From Azohydromonas australica DSM 1124 (lineage in GTDB: Bacteria; Pseudomonadota; Gammaproteobacteria; Burkholderiales; Burkholderiaceae_C): a DNA stretch of 64,000 bases. Positions 16,482 through 25,822 of the stretch are shown one piece after another; the stretch's first letter is position 1; each line of letters begins with the position of its first letter. Under the pieces are notes generated by a model. It worked only from the letters and a program-made list of their open reading frames with translations. It was not told the DNA's origin and searched no databases. The position numbers and the translations under genes were made by a program. Where the stretch lies: the NCBI RefSeq assembly GCF_000430725.1, contig NZ_AUMO01000038.1, forward strand, positions 105,934 through 169,933, given 5' to 3'.

Positions 16482-17633
16482 ATGCCGAAGTCCCTGTCCT
16501 TCCGCCCCTTCCTGCTGGCCAGCGTGCTGGTGCTGTCCACCGCCGCGCAGGCGCAGATCAAGGTGGGCGTCGTGTCCTCCTCCACCGGCCCGATCGCGCT
16601 GGTGGGCCTGCCGCAGAAGAACACCGTGCCGCTGCTGCCCACGCAGGTGGCCGGGCAGACGGTCGAGTACATCTCGCTGGACGACGCCAGCGACCCGACG
16701 GCCTCGGTGGCGGCCGTGAAAAAGCTCATCAACGAGCACAAGGTCGATGCGCTCATCGGCCCCAGCGGCTCGCCCAACGCCATGGGCGTGATCCAGTTCG
16801 TGGCCGAGGCCGGCGTGCCCATGTTCGCGCCGGTGGGCACGGCCGCCGTGGTACTGCCCATGAACGAGCAGAAGAAATGGGTCTTCAAGACCACGCAGAA
16901 CGACGACCTCATCGCCCGCGCCCTGGTGCAGCACATGGTGGCGGCCAAGGTGAAGTCGGTGGGCTTCATCGGCACGGCCGACCCCTACGGCGACAACTGG
17001 CTCAAGGTGTTCGGCGCCATGGCGACCGACTCGGGCATCAAGGTCGCCGCCACCGAGCGCTTCCAGCGCCAGGACACCTCGCTCACCGCGCAGAGCCTCA
17101 AGGTGCTCTCCGCCGCGCCGGATGCGGTGCTGATCGCCGCGCCGGGCAGCTCCGCGGTGCTGCCGCAGACCACGCTGGTGGACCAGGGCTACCGCGGCAA
17201 GGTCTACCAGACCCACGGCGCGGCACTGCCGGACTTCCTCAAGCTCGGCGGCAAGAAGGTGGAGGGCACCATCCTGGCCGCCAGCGCGATGCTGGTGCTG
17301 GACCAGGTTCCCGACAGCCATCCGTCCAAGCAGATCGCCGGCGGCTACGTGGCGGCCTACCAGAAGCTGCATGGCACCGTGCCCGCGACCTTCGGCGCCA
17401 ACGTCTTCGACGCCGGGCTGCTGCTGCAGGCGGCCATTCCCAAGGCGCTCAAGGCCGGCAAGCCCGGCACGCCGGCCTTCCGCAGCGCACTGCGCGACGC
17501 CATCGAGCAGGTCAAGGAGCTGCCCGCCACGCAGGGCGTCTACAACCTCAGCGCCTCGGACCACAGCGGCTTCGACGACCGTGGCCGCGAGCTCATCACC
17601 GTGAAGAACGGCAAGTGGGCGCTGCTCAAGTAA
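16482..17633 (+). CDS. LIV-type ABC transporter periplasmic substrate-binding protein
   Basis: This is a periplasmic binding protein of 383 residues (Peripla_BP_6, LivK-like). The signal peptide covers about residues 1-23 ([23 protein letters not shown] cleavage), followed by [17 protein letters not shown], the usual start of the mature family. [11 protein letters not shown] and FKTTQNDD are typical of branched-chain amino acid, amide and aromatic acid receptors. It heads a four-gene importer transcribed away from the iac operon, with a shared operator motif, so auxin or a related aromatic acid is the most economical ligand. The ATG at 16482 begins the signal peptide. Confidence 0.88.
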   Translation: MPKSLSFRPFLLASVLVLSTAAQAQIKVGVVSSSTGPIALVGLPQKNTVPLLPTQVAGQTVEYISLDDASDPTASVAAVKKLINEHKVDALIGPSGSPNAMGVIQFVAEAGVPMFAPVGTAAVVLPMNEQKKWVFKTTQNDDLIARALVQHMVAAKVKSVGFIGTADPYGDNWLKVFGAMATDSGIKVAATERFQRQDTSLTAQSLKVLSAAPDAVLIAAPGSSAVLPQTTLVDQGYRGKVYQTHGAALPDFLKLGGKKVEGTILAASAMLVLDQVPDSHPSKQIAGGYVAAYQKLHGTVPATFGANVFDAGLLLQAAIPKALKAGKPGTPAFRSALRDAIEQVKELPATQGVYNLSASDHSGFDDRGRELITVKNGKWALLK

Positions 17634-17652
17634 GCCCCGGGCACCGCAAGCC

Positions 17653-18699
17653 ATGAACCTGCAGATTGCCCTGCTGCTGGGCCAGGACGGCATGACCAAC
17701 GGCGCGGTGTACGCGCTGCTGGCCCTGTCGATCGTGCTGGTCTTCACCGTCACCCGGGTGCTGCTCGTGCCCCAGGGGGAGTTCGTCACCTTCGGCGCCA
17801 TGACCATGGCCGCGCTGCAGGCCGGCCAGGCGCCGCGCCTGGCGTGGCTGGTCTTCGGCGTGGCGCTGCTGCACTTCCTGCAGCGCGCCTGGGAGTCCCG
17901 CCGCGGCGCCGCCTGCGAGGACGGCCCGCTGCGCTGGCGCGATGCCCGCGGCCTGCTCTACGCGCTGGCGCTGCTGGCGCTCACGCGCTGGGCCGCGCAG
18001 GCCTCGCTGCCCCTGCTGGCGCAGGTGGCCCTGACGCTGGCCCTCGTCGTGCCGCTGGGCCCCTGGCTGTACGACCTGTGCTTCCGCCCCATCGCCGCCG
18101 CTCACGGGCTGGTGCTGCTGATCGTCTCCATCGCGCTGCACGTGGTGCTGGTGGGTGTGGCGCTGCTGATGTTCGGTGCCGAGGGCGCGCGCACGGAGCC
18201 CTTCTCCGAGGTCGGGCTGCAGCTCGGCCCGGTCATGCTCAAGTCGCAGACGCTGTGGGTGCTGGCAGTGACGCTGGCGCTGATCGCGGGGCTGTTCCTC
18301 TATTTCGAGCGCAGCCTGCGCGGCAAGGCGCTGCGCGCCACGGCCGTGAGCCGGCTCGGCGCGCAGCTCATGGGCATCTCGCCCGCCCAGGCCGGGCGCA
18401 GCTGCTTCGCGCTGGCCGCGCTCATCGGCGCGCTCTCGGGCGTGCTGATCGCGCCGCTGACCACGCTCTATTACGACTCCGGCTTCCTCATCAGCCTCAA
18501 GGGCTTCGTGGGCGCCGTGGTCGGCGGCCTGGTGAGCTTCCCGGTGGGCGCGCTGGGGGCGCTGGGCGTGGGCCTGGTGGAAGCTTTCTCAACGTTCTGG
18601 GCCAGTGCCTTCAAGGAAGTGATCGTGTTCACGCTGATCCTGCCGTTCCTGTTGTGGCGCTCGCTGTCGGCGGGCCGTGTCGAGGAGGAGCACGCATGA
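17653..18699 (+). CDS. LIV-type ABC transporter permease (LivH-like)
   Basis: This is an inner-membrane permease of 348 residues, longer than the usual 290 or so. The first segment ([20 protein letters not shown]) is the family start. About eight to ten hydrophobic stretches follow, with a C-terminal half carrying [12 protein letters not shown], the coupling loop that contacts the ATPases. An extra polar insert (about residues 80-100, [20 protein letters not shown]) and following hydrophobic segments explain the added length. The stop overlaps the next start as ATGA. Confidence 0.88.
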   Translation: MNLQIALLLGQDGMTNGAVYALLALSIVLVFTVTRVLLVPQGEFVTFGAMTMAALQAGQAPRLAWLVFGVALLHFLQRAWESRRGAACEDGPLRWRDARGLLYALALLALTRWAAQASLPLLAQVALTLALVVPLGPWLYDLCFRPIAAAHGLVLLIVSIALHVVLVGVALLMFGAEGARTEPFSEVGLQLGPVMLKSQTLWVLAVTLALIAGLFLYFERSLRGKALRATAVSRLGAQLMGISPAQAGRSCFALAALIGALSGVLIAPLTTLYYDSGFLISLKGFVGAVVGGLVSFPVGALGALGVGLVEAFSTFWASAFKEVIVFTLILPFLLWRSLSAGRVEEEHA

Positions 18700-20552
18700 G
18701 CGCGGTGCTGTCCAGCCCGGTGACCCGGGCCCCCTGGCGCCAGCGGCTGCGCGCGCGGTCGGCGCTGTGGCTGCTGCTGCCCATGGCGGCCGTGCTGCTG
18801 GCGACGCCGTGGCTGCCGGCCTTCCAGGTGACGCTGCTCAACCACGTCGGGCTGGCCGCCATGTCCACGCTGGGCCTGGTGCTGCTCACCGGCGTCTGCG
18901 GCATGACCAGCTTCGGCCAAGCCGCGTTCCTGGGCCTGGGCGCCTACACGGCGGCCTGGCTCACCGCGGGCAGCGGCGTGCCCGCGGCGCTGGCGCCGCT
19001 GGCCGGCTCGCCCTGGCTGGCGCTGCCGGCGGCACTGCTGCTCACGCTGGCCATCGCCGGCGTGCTGGGGCTGCTGACGCTGCGCCTGTCGGGCCACTAC
19101 CTGCCGCTGGGCACCATCTGCTGGGCGCTGGCGCTCTATTACCTGTTCGGCACCCTGGAGCCGCTGGGTGGGCACACCGGCATCACCGGCTTGCCGGCGC
19201 TGCGCATCGGCGGCTGGACCCTGGACCAGCCGCAGGAGATGGCGGTGCCGATCTGGGCCGCGCTGGGCCTGGCGCTGGTGCTGGCGCACCACCTGCTGGA
19301 CTCCCGCACCGGCCGCGCCCTGCGCGCGCTCAACGGCGGGCAGGCCATGGCCGAGTCCATGGGCGTGCCGGTGCTGCAGGTGAAACTGACGGCCTTCGTG
19401 CTGTCGGCGCTGCTGGCCTGCACGTCGGGCTGGCTGTACGCGATGGAGCAGCGCTTCGTCAGCCCGGCGCCCTTCAGCCTGGGCGCGGGCATCGACGTGC
19501 TGTTCATGGCGCTGCTGGGCGGCGTGGGCCACCTGTGGGGCGCCCTGGCCGGCGCCACGCTGGTGACGCTGGCGCGCGACTTCCTGCAGGACTGGCTGCC
19601 GCGGCTGCTGGGGCAGGGCGGCAACTACGAGGCCATCGTGTTCGGGCTGCTGATCATCGTGCTGATGCACAAGGCGCCCGAGGGGCTGTGGGGCCGGTTG
19701 CGCCAGCATCGGGCTTCGGGTGCCGCGGACGGTGCTGCTGCCGGGCCCGTGCCCTCTGCACCGCCGCTGCCGCGGCGCGCCATGCCGGCGCGCGGCTCGC
19801 TGGTGCTGCAGGTACGCGGCCTGACCCGCCGCTTCGGCGGGCTGGTGGCCAACCGCGACGTGGACCTGGAAGTGCGCGCCGGCGAGATCCTGGCCGTGAT
19901 CGGGCCCAACGGCGCGGGCAAGAGCACGCTGTTCAACCAGCTCTCCTGCGTGGACCGTCCCACTGCCGGCGAGGTGCGCTTCCTGGGCCGGAGCGTGGTG
20001 GGCTGGTCGCCGCGGCGCCTGGCCGAGGCGGGCCTGTCGCGCACCTTCCAGCACGTGAAGCTGCTGCCCGGCATGAGCGTGCTGGACAACGTGGCGCTGG
20101 GCGCGCACCTGCGCGGCAGCGCGGGGCTGCTGCGCAGCGCGCTGCGGCTGGACCGCGCCGAGGAGGCGCGGCTGCTGGCCGAGGCGCGGCGCCAGCTCGA
20201 CCGCGTCGGGCTGGGCGCGCTGGCGCAGCAGGAGGCCGGCAGCCTGGCGCTGGGGCAGCAGCGGCTGCTGGAGATCGCGCGCGCACTGTGCGCCGACCCG
20301 TCGGTGCTGCTGCTGGACGAGCCGGCCGCGGGCCTGCGGCTGCAGGAGAAGCAGGCGCTGGCCGAGCTGCTGAACCGCCTGCGCGGCGAAGGCCTGGCGG
20401 TGGTGCTGGTGGAGCACGACATGGACTTCGTGATGAGCCTGGTGGACCGGGTGGCGGTGATGGTCTTCGGCGAGAAGATCGTCGAAGGTCCGCCGGCCGA
20501 GGTGCAGCGCCATCCGAAGGTGCTGGAAGCGTATCTGGGAGCCGAGCTGTGA
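18696..20552 (+). CDS. LivM permease fused to LivG ATPase (single polypeptide)
   Basis: This 618-residue fusion joins an inner-membrane permease (about residues 1-340) to an ABC ATPase (about residues 365-618). The permease half shows the LivM signature [16 protein letters not shown]. The ATPase half has Walker [10 protein letters not shown] (about residue 408), GLSRTFQ, a variant signature [15 protein letters not shown] in place of LSGGQ, Walker [12 protein letters not shown], and the H-loop EHDMDFV. The linker is proline/alanine rich. LivM-LivG fusions are known in Burkholderiales importers. The start overlaps livH (ATGA) and the stop overlaps livF (GTGA), so translation is coupled throughout. 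Confidence 0.9.
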   Translation: MSAVLSSPVTRAPWRQRLRARSALWLLLPMAAVLLATPWLPAFQVTLLNHVGLAAMSTLGLVLLTGVCGMTSFGQAAFLGLGAYTAAWLTAGSGVPAALAPLAGSPWLALPAALLLTLAIAGVLGLLTLRLSGHYLPLGTICWALALYYLFGTLEPLGGHTGITGLPALRIGGWTLDQPQEMAVPIWAALGLALVLAHHLLDSRTGRALRALNGGQAMAESMGVPVLQVKLTAFVLSALLACTSGWLYAMEQRFVSPAPFSLGAGIDVLFMALLGGVGHLWGALAGATLVTLARDFLQDWLPRLLGQGGNYEAIVFGLLIIVLMHKAPEGLWGRLRQHRASGAADGAAAGPVPSAPPLPRRAMPARGSLVLQVRGLTRRFGGLVANRDVDLEVRAGEILAVIGPNGAGKSTLFNQLSCVDRPTAGEVRFLGRSVVGWSPRRLAEAGLSRTFQHVKLLPGMSVLDNVALGAHLRGSAGLLRSALRLDRAEEARLLAEARRQLDRVGLGALAQQEAGSLALGQQRLLEIARALCADPSVLLLDEPAAGLRLQEKQALAELLNRLRGEGLAVVLVEHDMDFVMSLVDRVAVMVFGEKIVEGPPAEVQRHPKVLEAYLGAEL

Positions 20553-21319
20553 GCGCAACGACTTCTTCTCAAGCCGAGGTCCTGCTCGACGTGCGGGACC
20601 TGAGCGTGGCCTACGGCCGCATCGAGGCGCTGGCCGGCGTGTCGTTGCGCGTGCACGCGGGCGAGATCGTGACCGTCATCGGCCCCAACGGCGCGGGCAA
20701 GAGCACGCTGCTCAACGCGCTGATGGGCGCGTTGCCGCCGCGGGGCGGCGAGATCCGCTTCGCGGGCGAAGCCTTGCCCGCGGGCCAGATCGGCGCGCGC
20801 GTGGCGCGCGGGCTGGCGCTCGTGCCGGAGCAGCGCGCGCTGTTCGGCAGCATGAGCGTGCTGGACAACCTGGAGCTGGGCGCCTACCGCTTCCTGGCCG
20901 ACGCCGCGCAGCGGCGCGGCCAGGCGCTGGAGGAGGTCTACGAGCTGTTCCCGCGCCTGAAGGAGCGCCGGCACCAGGCCGCGGCCACACTCTCGGGCGG
21001 CGAGCGGCAGATGCTGGCGCTGGGCCGCGCGCTCATGGGCCGGCCGCGCCTGCTGATGCTCGACGAGCCCAGCCTGGGGCTGGCGCCGCTGATCGTGCAC
21101 GACATCTTCCGCATCATCGACACGCTGCGCCGGCGCGGCGTGGCCATCCTGCTGGTGGAGCAGAACGCCCGCGCGGCGCTGCGGCTGGCGCAGCGCGGCT
21201 ACGTGCTGGAGCTGGGCCGCGTGGTGGTGGAAGGCGAGGCCCACACGCTGGCCGGCGACCCGCGCATCGTCGAGGCCTACCTGGGCATGGGCGCGCACCA
21301 GGACCGGCTGGTGGCATGA
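20549..21319 (+). CDS. LIV-type ABC transporter ATP-binding protein (LivF-like)
   Basis: This is the second ATPase of the importer, 256 residues. Walker [10 protein letters not shown] (about residue 50), Q-loop VPEQRALF, signature LSGGERQMLALGRAL, Walker B LLMLDEPSLGLAP and VEQNARAAL are all intact. The start is a GTG overlapping the LivMG stop as GTGA. The gene completes a binding protein, LivH, LivMG and LivF set with no gaps, and is followed after 117 bp by the MarR gene. Confidence 0.9.
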   Translation: MSATTSSQAEVLLDVRDLSVAYGRIEALAGVSLRVHAGEIVTVIGPNGAGKSTLLNALMGALPPRGGEIRFAGEALPAGQIGARVARGLALVPEQRALFGSMSVLDNLELGAYRFLADAAQRRGQALEEVYELFPRLKERRHQAAATLSGGERQMLALGRALMGRPRLLMLDEPSLGLAPLIVHDIFRIIDTLRRRGVAILLVEQNARAALRLAQRGYVLELGRVVVEGEAHTLAGDPRIVEAYLGMGAHQDRLVA

Positions 21320-21436
21320 GGCGGCGCGTGTTCGTTCCGGGCCGCGTGCCGGCCCTGCCGCCCCGGCCGGACCGCCGGGGGCGGGCGGCTAAGATGCCGC
21401 GGGGACGCGCCCGCGTCCCGGCAACCCTTGAACACC

Positions 21437-21955
21437 ATGCCGTCCGTGAGCCGCTACAACCCCGCCAGCCCCGACTTCGCCCGCGAGGAGTACCCGTTCT
21501 ACTGGCTGGCGCGGGTGTACGGCGTCTACACGCTGGAGATGGAGAAGGCGCTCAAGGCCGTGGCGCTGGACGTGCCCACCTGGCGCATCCTCATGATCCT
21601 CAAGGAGCAGGGCACCAGCAGCATGTCCGACATCGCGCTGCACGCGGTGGCCAAGCTCTCCACCGTGACCAAGACGGTCTACCGCATCAAGGACGAAGGG
21701 CTGGTCGAGACCTCGACCTCGACGCAGGACGCGCGGGTCACGGTGGTGTCGCTCACGCCGGCCGGCCAGCGTGCCATCGAGCGTGGCCAGATCGCCACGC
21801 AGCACATCGTGCTGCGCAGCTTCGAGGGCATGACGCCCGGCCAGGTCAAGCGGCTCAACGAATCGCTGCACATGATCCTGGACAACCTCTCGCCGCGGCA
21901 CAGCGAGGCCAGTGCCGGCGCGCTGCGCCGGCCAGGGTCCGCGGCCAAGGCCTGA
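21437..21955 (+). CDS. iacR: MarR-family regulator, IacR-like
   Basis: This is a dimeric winged-helix repressor of 172 residues. The wHTH covers about residues 40-105 (LDVPTWRILMILKEQGTSSMSDIA, with recognition helix AKLSTVTKTVYRIKDEGLV), and TSTQDARVTVVSLTPAG forms the wing. MarR proteins control iac clusters and are released from DNA by auxin. The ATG at 21437 is chosen over a TTG at 21428. The operator repeats at 16145 and 16378 are its probable targets. It lies between the importer and the amidase on the same strand. Confidence 0.85.
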   Translation: MPSVSRYNPASPDFAREEYPFYWLARVYGVYTLEMEKALKAVALDVPTWRILMILKEQGTSSMSDIALHAVAKLSTVTKTVYRIKDEGLVETSTSTQDARVTVVSLTPAGQRAIERGQIATQHIVLRSFEGMTPGQVKRLNESLHMILDNLSPRHSEASAGALRRPGSAAKA

Positions 21956-22004
21956 GGCCGCCACACCACGACCTGCGGCACGCGGGTCCTTGGGAGATTC
22001 ACCG

Positions 22005-23300
22005 ATGATCATTGAGAACGCACCGAGCGCGGTGGATGTTCGCGCGTCCCTGCTCGCCGGAAAGAGCAGCGCCGAGGACGCCGCGCGCGCCGCCATCGAG
22101 CGCATCCAGGCCCTGGAGCCCGCACTGCATGCCTGGGAAAGCTTCGACCCCGAGCTGGCGCTGGCGCACGCGCGTGGCGTGGACCGGCGGCTGGCCGGCG
22201 GCGAGGCGCCGGGCCTCCTGTCCGGCGTGCCGCTGGCGGTCAAGGACATCTTCGATACCGCCGACCTGCCCACCGGGCACGGCTCGCCCCTCTACCGCGG
22301 CCACCGTCCGGCGGCCGATGCGCGCGCGGTACGCCTGGCGCGCGAAGCAGGCGCCGTGGTGATGGGCAAGACGGTGACCACGGAATTCGCCTACTTCACG
22401 CCGGGGCCGACGGTGAATCCTTGGCGCGCCGGCCACACGCCCGGCGGCTCGTCCAGCGGCTCCGCGGCCGCGGTGGCGTCGGGCATGGTGCCGCTGGCCT
22501 TCGGCTCGCAGACGGCGGGCTCGCTCATCCGTCCGGCCTCCTACTGCGGCGTCTTCGCGCTCAAGCCCACGCACGGCGCCTTCAGCCTGGAAGGCGTGAA
22601 ACCCTTTGCGCCGTCGCTGGACACGCTGGGCTGGCTGGCGCGCAGTGCCGACGACCTGGAGCTGATGCGCTGCGCGCTGCGGCGGCAACCCTTCGAGCCG
22701 CTGCCCCGCCCTGCGCCGGCTTCGCTGCGCCTGGCGGCCTGCCGCACCCACGAATGGCCGGCCATCGATGCCGGCGGCGCCGCTGCATGGGAGGACGGCC
22801 TGGCACGCATGGCGGATGCCGGCATGCGCGTGCCCCTGCTGGCGCTGCCCGAAGCCCTGTCGGGCCTGATGCAGGCGCAGAAGACCGTGATGGCCTACGA
22901 GGCGGCACGCAGCCTGTCACGCGAGTTCGAAGCGAACCGGGCGCAGCTCAGCGAGGCGCTGCGCACCCTGCTGAGCACGGGGCACGAGGTGACGGAAGCG
23001 GCCTACAGCCAGGCGCAAGCGCTGGCGCAGTCCGGCCGGCAGCAGGTGGCGCAGCTCATGCACGGGCTCGATGCGCTCGTCGTGCCCGCGGCTCCGGGCG
23101 AGGCGCCCGCAGGACTGGCGGCCACGGGCGACCCTGTGTTCAGCCGCGTGTGGACGCTGCTCGGATGGCCCTGCGTCAACGTGCCCGGCCTGCTCGGACC
23201 CACGGGCCTGCCGGTGGGCCTGCAGCTGGTGGGACACCCGGGCCGTGAGCGGGATCTGCTGGTGGCCGCCGCGGGCCTGCACGCGGTGCTCACCCTGTAG
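22005..23300 (+). CDS. iacH: amidase-signature hydrolase, IacH-like
   Basis: This is a cytoplasmic amidase of 431 residues. The Ser-cisSer-Lys triad is complete with family spacing: Lys80 in LAVKDIFDT, cis-Ser149 in TPGGSSSGS and nucleophile Ser173 in SQTAGSLIRPA. Lys80 to Ser149 is 69 residues and Ser149 to Ser173 is 24, as in malonamidase E2. Iac clusters encode one amidase, IacH, linked to late ring-opening steps. Here it sits 49 bp after the MarR gene rather than beside iacA as in many strains. The start at 22005 follows GGGAG. Confidence 0.85.
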   Translation: MIIENAPSAVDVRASLLAGKSSAEDAARAAIERIQALEPALHAWESFDPELALAHARGVDRRLAGGEAPGLLSGVPLAVKDIFDTADLPTGHGSPLYRGHRPAADARAVRLAREAGAVVMGKTVTTEFAYFTPGPTVNPWRAGHTPGGSSSGSAAAVASGMVPLAFGSQTAGSLIRPASYCGVFALKPTHGAFSLEGVKPFAPSLDTLGWLARSADDLELMRCALRRQPFEPLPRPAPASLRLAACRTHEWPAIDAGGAAAWEDGLARMADAGMRVPLLALPEALSGLMQAQKTVMAYEAARSLSREFEANRAQLSEALRTLLSTGHEVTEAAYSQAQALAQSGRQQVAQLMHGLDALVVPAAPGEAPAGLAATGDPVFSRVWTLLGWPCVNVPGLLGPTGLPVGLQLVGHPGRERDLLVAAAGLHAVLTL

Positions 23301-23573
23301 AGACCTGCTGCCTTGACGGTGCAGCGCGCTGCAGGGGCCGATCCTTCCTTGCGGCGCGCCACCCGTTGTCTATCCAGCGAAGGTAAACACGAGCCTTCAC
23401 GGCGCTAAAGATTTTCTTTGGGCAGGAAGAAGATTTTCTCGTTTGCGGGCAGTGCCGGAGACTGGAACAGTGCGGTGCTTCGCCGGACGCCCTAGCGCGC
23501 GACTGCCGCGCCCGGGCCTTCCGCCTCCTGATCAACGGCGTCCCTGTGCGCCTGCTCTGAAGCACGAGCCGCC

Positions 23574-24242
23574 ATGCGCATCCATGCGGATTTCTCTCAA
23601 CCCGTGGTCGTCCTGCCCGACCAGTACCGATGGACGCCCTCGCCGCAGCTCGGCGTCGAGCGCGTGATGCTCGACCGCATCGGCACCGAGAAGGCCCGCG
23701 CCACCAGCCTCGTGCGCTACGCGCCGGCTTCCCGCTTTCCGGCGCACGATCATCCCGGTGGCGAAGAAATTCTTGTGCTTTCCGGGACCTTTTCCGACGC
23801 GGAGGGGCACTTCCCCGCTGGCTGGTACCTCCGCAATCCGCCGGGGTCGTCCCACCAGCCGTACAGCGACGAAGGCGCGCTCATCTTCGTCAAGCTCTGG
23901 CAGATGAAGCCGGGCGAAAACCGCAGCGTGCGCATTGACACCCGCCCCGAGTCCGCCTGGCGGCACGCACAGGACCGGGACGTCTGCCCGCTGTTCTCCG
24001 ACGGCACCGAGCGCGTTGCCCTGGAACGCCTGGCGCCGGGGACGCCCGTGTTTGAGCATGCCGTGGAGAGCGCCGAGCTGCTGGTGGTCGCCGGCGAGCT
24101 GCGTTTCGACGGGCAGCGCTGCCCGCAGGGTTCCTGGATTCGCCTGCCTGCGGGCGCCTATCCGGATCTCGCCGCCAGCGACGCCGGTGCCACGCTGTTC
24201 CTCAAGACCGGCCATCTGGCCGGCGTGATGGCGGGGGAGTGA
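23574..24242 (+). CDS. ChrR-like cupin-domain protein
   Basis: This is a cytoplasmic protein of 222 residues built from two cupin repeats of the ChrR C-terminal type. The first repeat (about residues 30-115) has the metal motif FPAHDHPGGEEILVLSG with two His and a Glu. The second (about residues 130-215) has lost the clear His pair (TPVFEHAVESAELLVVAGE). Without the zinc-binding N-terminal domain of ChrR it is more likely an enzyme or sensor than an anti-sigma factor. It lies 4 bp before the amine oxidase gene, so the two probably work on related redox substrates. Confidence 0.75.
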   Translation: MRIHADFSQPVVVLPDQYRWTPSPQLGVERVMLDRIGTEKARATSLVRYAPASRFPAHDHPGGEEILVLSGTFSDAEGHFPAGWYLRNPPGSSHQPYSDEGALIFVKLWQMKPGENRSVRIDTRPESAWRHAQDRDVCPLFSDGTERVALERLAPGTPVFEHAVESAELLVVAGELRFDGQRCPQGSWIRLPAGAYPDLAASDAGATLFLKTGHLAGVMAGE

Positions 24243-24246
24243 GGCC

Positions 24247-25380
24247 ATGCGGACTGCGCGAGTCGCCATCGTCGGCGGTGGCCTCAGCGGCCTGTATGCC
24301 GCCTTCCTGCTGGAGCAGCGGGGCGTCCAGGACTACGTGCTGATCGAGGCCCGCGAGCGCTTCAATGGCCGCATCGCGTCCTTGTCGGCCGGCGGCGCCG
24401 CCACACCCGGCAACCTCGACCGCTTCGACCTGGGGCCCACCTGGTACTGGCCCGAGCTGCAGCCCGGGTTCGATCAGCTCGTTCGGGAGCTCGGCCTCCA
24501 GGTCTTCGAGCAGCACGAGGCGGGCGACATGGTGGTCGAGCGCTCACCGGGTGCACGTCCCATGCGCATGCGCGGCTATGCCTCCTCGCCGTCGGCCCTG
24601 CGCCTGGACGGCGGCATGGAGACGCTGACCGACGCCTTGCGCCGCAAGCTGGACCCCGCGCGCCTGGTCACCGGCCGGCACGTCCGGCGGTTGCGCTGCA
24701 CCGGGCCACACGTCGAGCTGGAAGCCGAGGACGTGCACGGGATCGTCAGTTCCTGGCGGGTCGAGCACGTGCTGCTGGCCGCGCCGCCGCGCCTGTGCAT
24801 GGCCACCATGGCGTTCGCGCCGGCGCTGCCGCAAGCCCTGTCCCGGCAGTGGCAGGACACAGCAACCTGGATGGCGCCGCATGCCAAGTACGTCGCCGTC
24901 TACGACACCCCGTTCTGGCGCGGGCAGGGCCTGTCGGGTGAGGCCCGCAGCATGGCCGGGCCGTTGGGCGAGATTCACGACGCCTCGATGCCGGGCGGCG
25001 CTGCCGCGCTTTTCGGCTTCCTCGGCGTGCCGGCCCAGGCCCGCATGAACATTCCCGAGGACGTGCTGCGCTCGCACTGCCGCGCGCAGCTCGCCCGCTT
25101 GTTCGGCCCGCAGGCCGCGACGCCCCGGGCCGACGCCCTCAAGGACTGGGCGCTGGACCCTTGCACGGCGACCGCCGCCGACGTGGACGGCGCCGCCCAC
25201 CATGCCGCCGCCCCGGACGCTGCTGTGGCCAGCGGCCCCTGGGCCGGCCGCCTGACCGGCATCGCCAGCGAGTGGTCGCCCTCGTTTCCGGGCTACCTCG
25301 CCGGTGCCGTGGAAGCTGCGCAGCTCGGCGTGGTGGCGCTGCTGGGTACCGGTTCGGTCATCTCCGGAGAACAGTCATGA
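24247..25380 (+). CDS. FAD-dependent amine oxidase-type oxidoreductase
   Basis: This is a flavoprotein of 377 residues of the monoamine oxidase superfamily. The N-terminal Rossmann motif VAIVGGGLSGLYAAF (residues 6-20) is followed by the IEARERFNGRI segment that binds FAD ribose. The C-terminal FAD segment is seen as EWSPSFPGYLAGAVEAA. It is shorter than typical 430-500-residue amine oxidases, so parts of the substrate domain are reduced. The gene is coupled to the next frame by an ATGA overlap and follows the cupin gene closely. The amine substrate is unknown. Confidence 0.8.
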   Translation: MRTARVAIVGGGLSGLYAAFLLEQRGVQDYVLIEARERFNGRIASLSAGGAATPGNLDRFDLGPTWYWPELQPGFDQLVRELGLQVFEQHEAGDMVVERSPGARPMRMRGYASSPSALRLDGGMETLTDALRRKLDPARLVTGRHVRRLRCTGPHVELEAEDVHGIVSSWRVEHVLLAAPPRLCMATMAFAPALPQALSRQWQDTATWMAPHAKYVAVYDTPFWRGQGLSGEARSMAGPLGEIHDASMPGGAAALFGFLGVPAQARMNIPEDVLRSHCRAQLARLFGPQAATPRADALKDWALDPCTATAADVDGAAHHAAAPDAAVASGPWAGRLTGIASEWSPSFPGYLAGAVEAAQLGVVALLGTGSVISGEQS

Positions 25381-25760
25381 AGAAGAGCTACAGGGCGATG
25401 CAGGAGAGCGAGCCGGGCCTGCTGGAGCTGGTCGAACGGGACACGCCGCAGCCCGGCGCGGGTGAGGTGCTGATCCAGGTCGAGGCCTGTGGCATCTGCG
25501 GCGCGGACGCCGGCGTCATCAAGCGGCGTGAGCCGCTGGCGGTGTTGCCCGGGCAACTGGTGGGCGGCGAGCACATGGTGCAAGGCAGCATCACCGGCAC
25601 GCCCTTCGAGTCCGAGAAGACGCTGGACTTCAGCGTCCTGGCCGACGTCCGCCCGCTGATCGAAACCATGCCGCTGGAAAACGCGCTGGATGCGTACCGG
25701 CGGATGATGTCCGGCCAAGCCAGGTACCGGATGGTCCTGACCATGGGCCCGCAGGCCTGA
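25377..25760 (+). pseudogene. zinc-type alcohol dehydrogenase remnant with a large in-frame internal deletion
   Basis: The 127-codon frame joins the N-terminus of an MDR alcohol dehydrogenase (MKKSYRAMQESEPGLLELVE, then VEACGICGADAG with the catalytic zinc Cys, about residues 1-60) directly to the C-terminal end (VQGSITGTPFE, then LDFSVLADVRPLIETMPL, then RYRMVLTM, about residues 68-125). Around 220 residues, including most zinc ligands and the whole nucleotide-binding core, are missing. No frameshift or internal stop is present. It may still be translated because it overlaps the amine oxidase stop, but it cannot be an active dehydrogenase. Confidence 0.8.
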
Positions 25761-25822
25761 ACCAACCGCCCGCAGACGAGGCACCCAGCCCGGCCTGCGG
25801 CAGCACCACTGATCTCTTCCGC

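Noticed and set aside
25377..25760. Functional short alcohol dehydrogenase
   Set aside because: The nucleotide-binding domain and most zinc ligands are missing, so activity is not possible.
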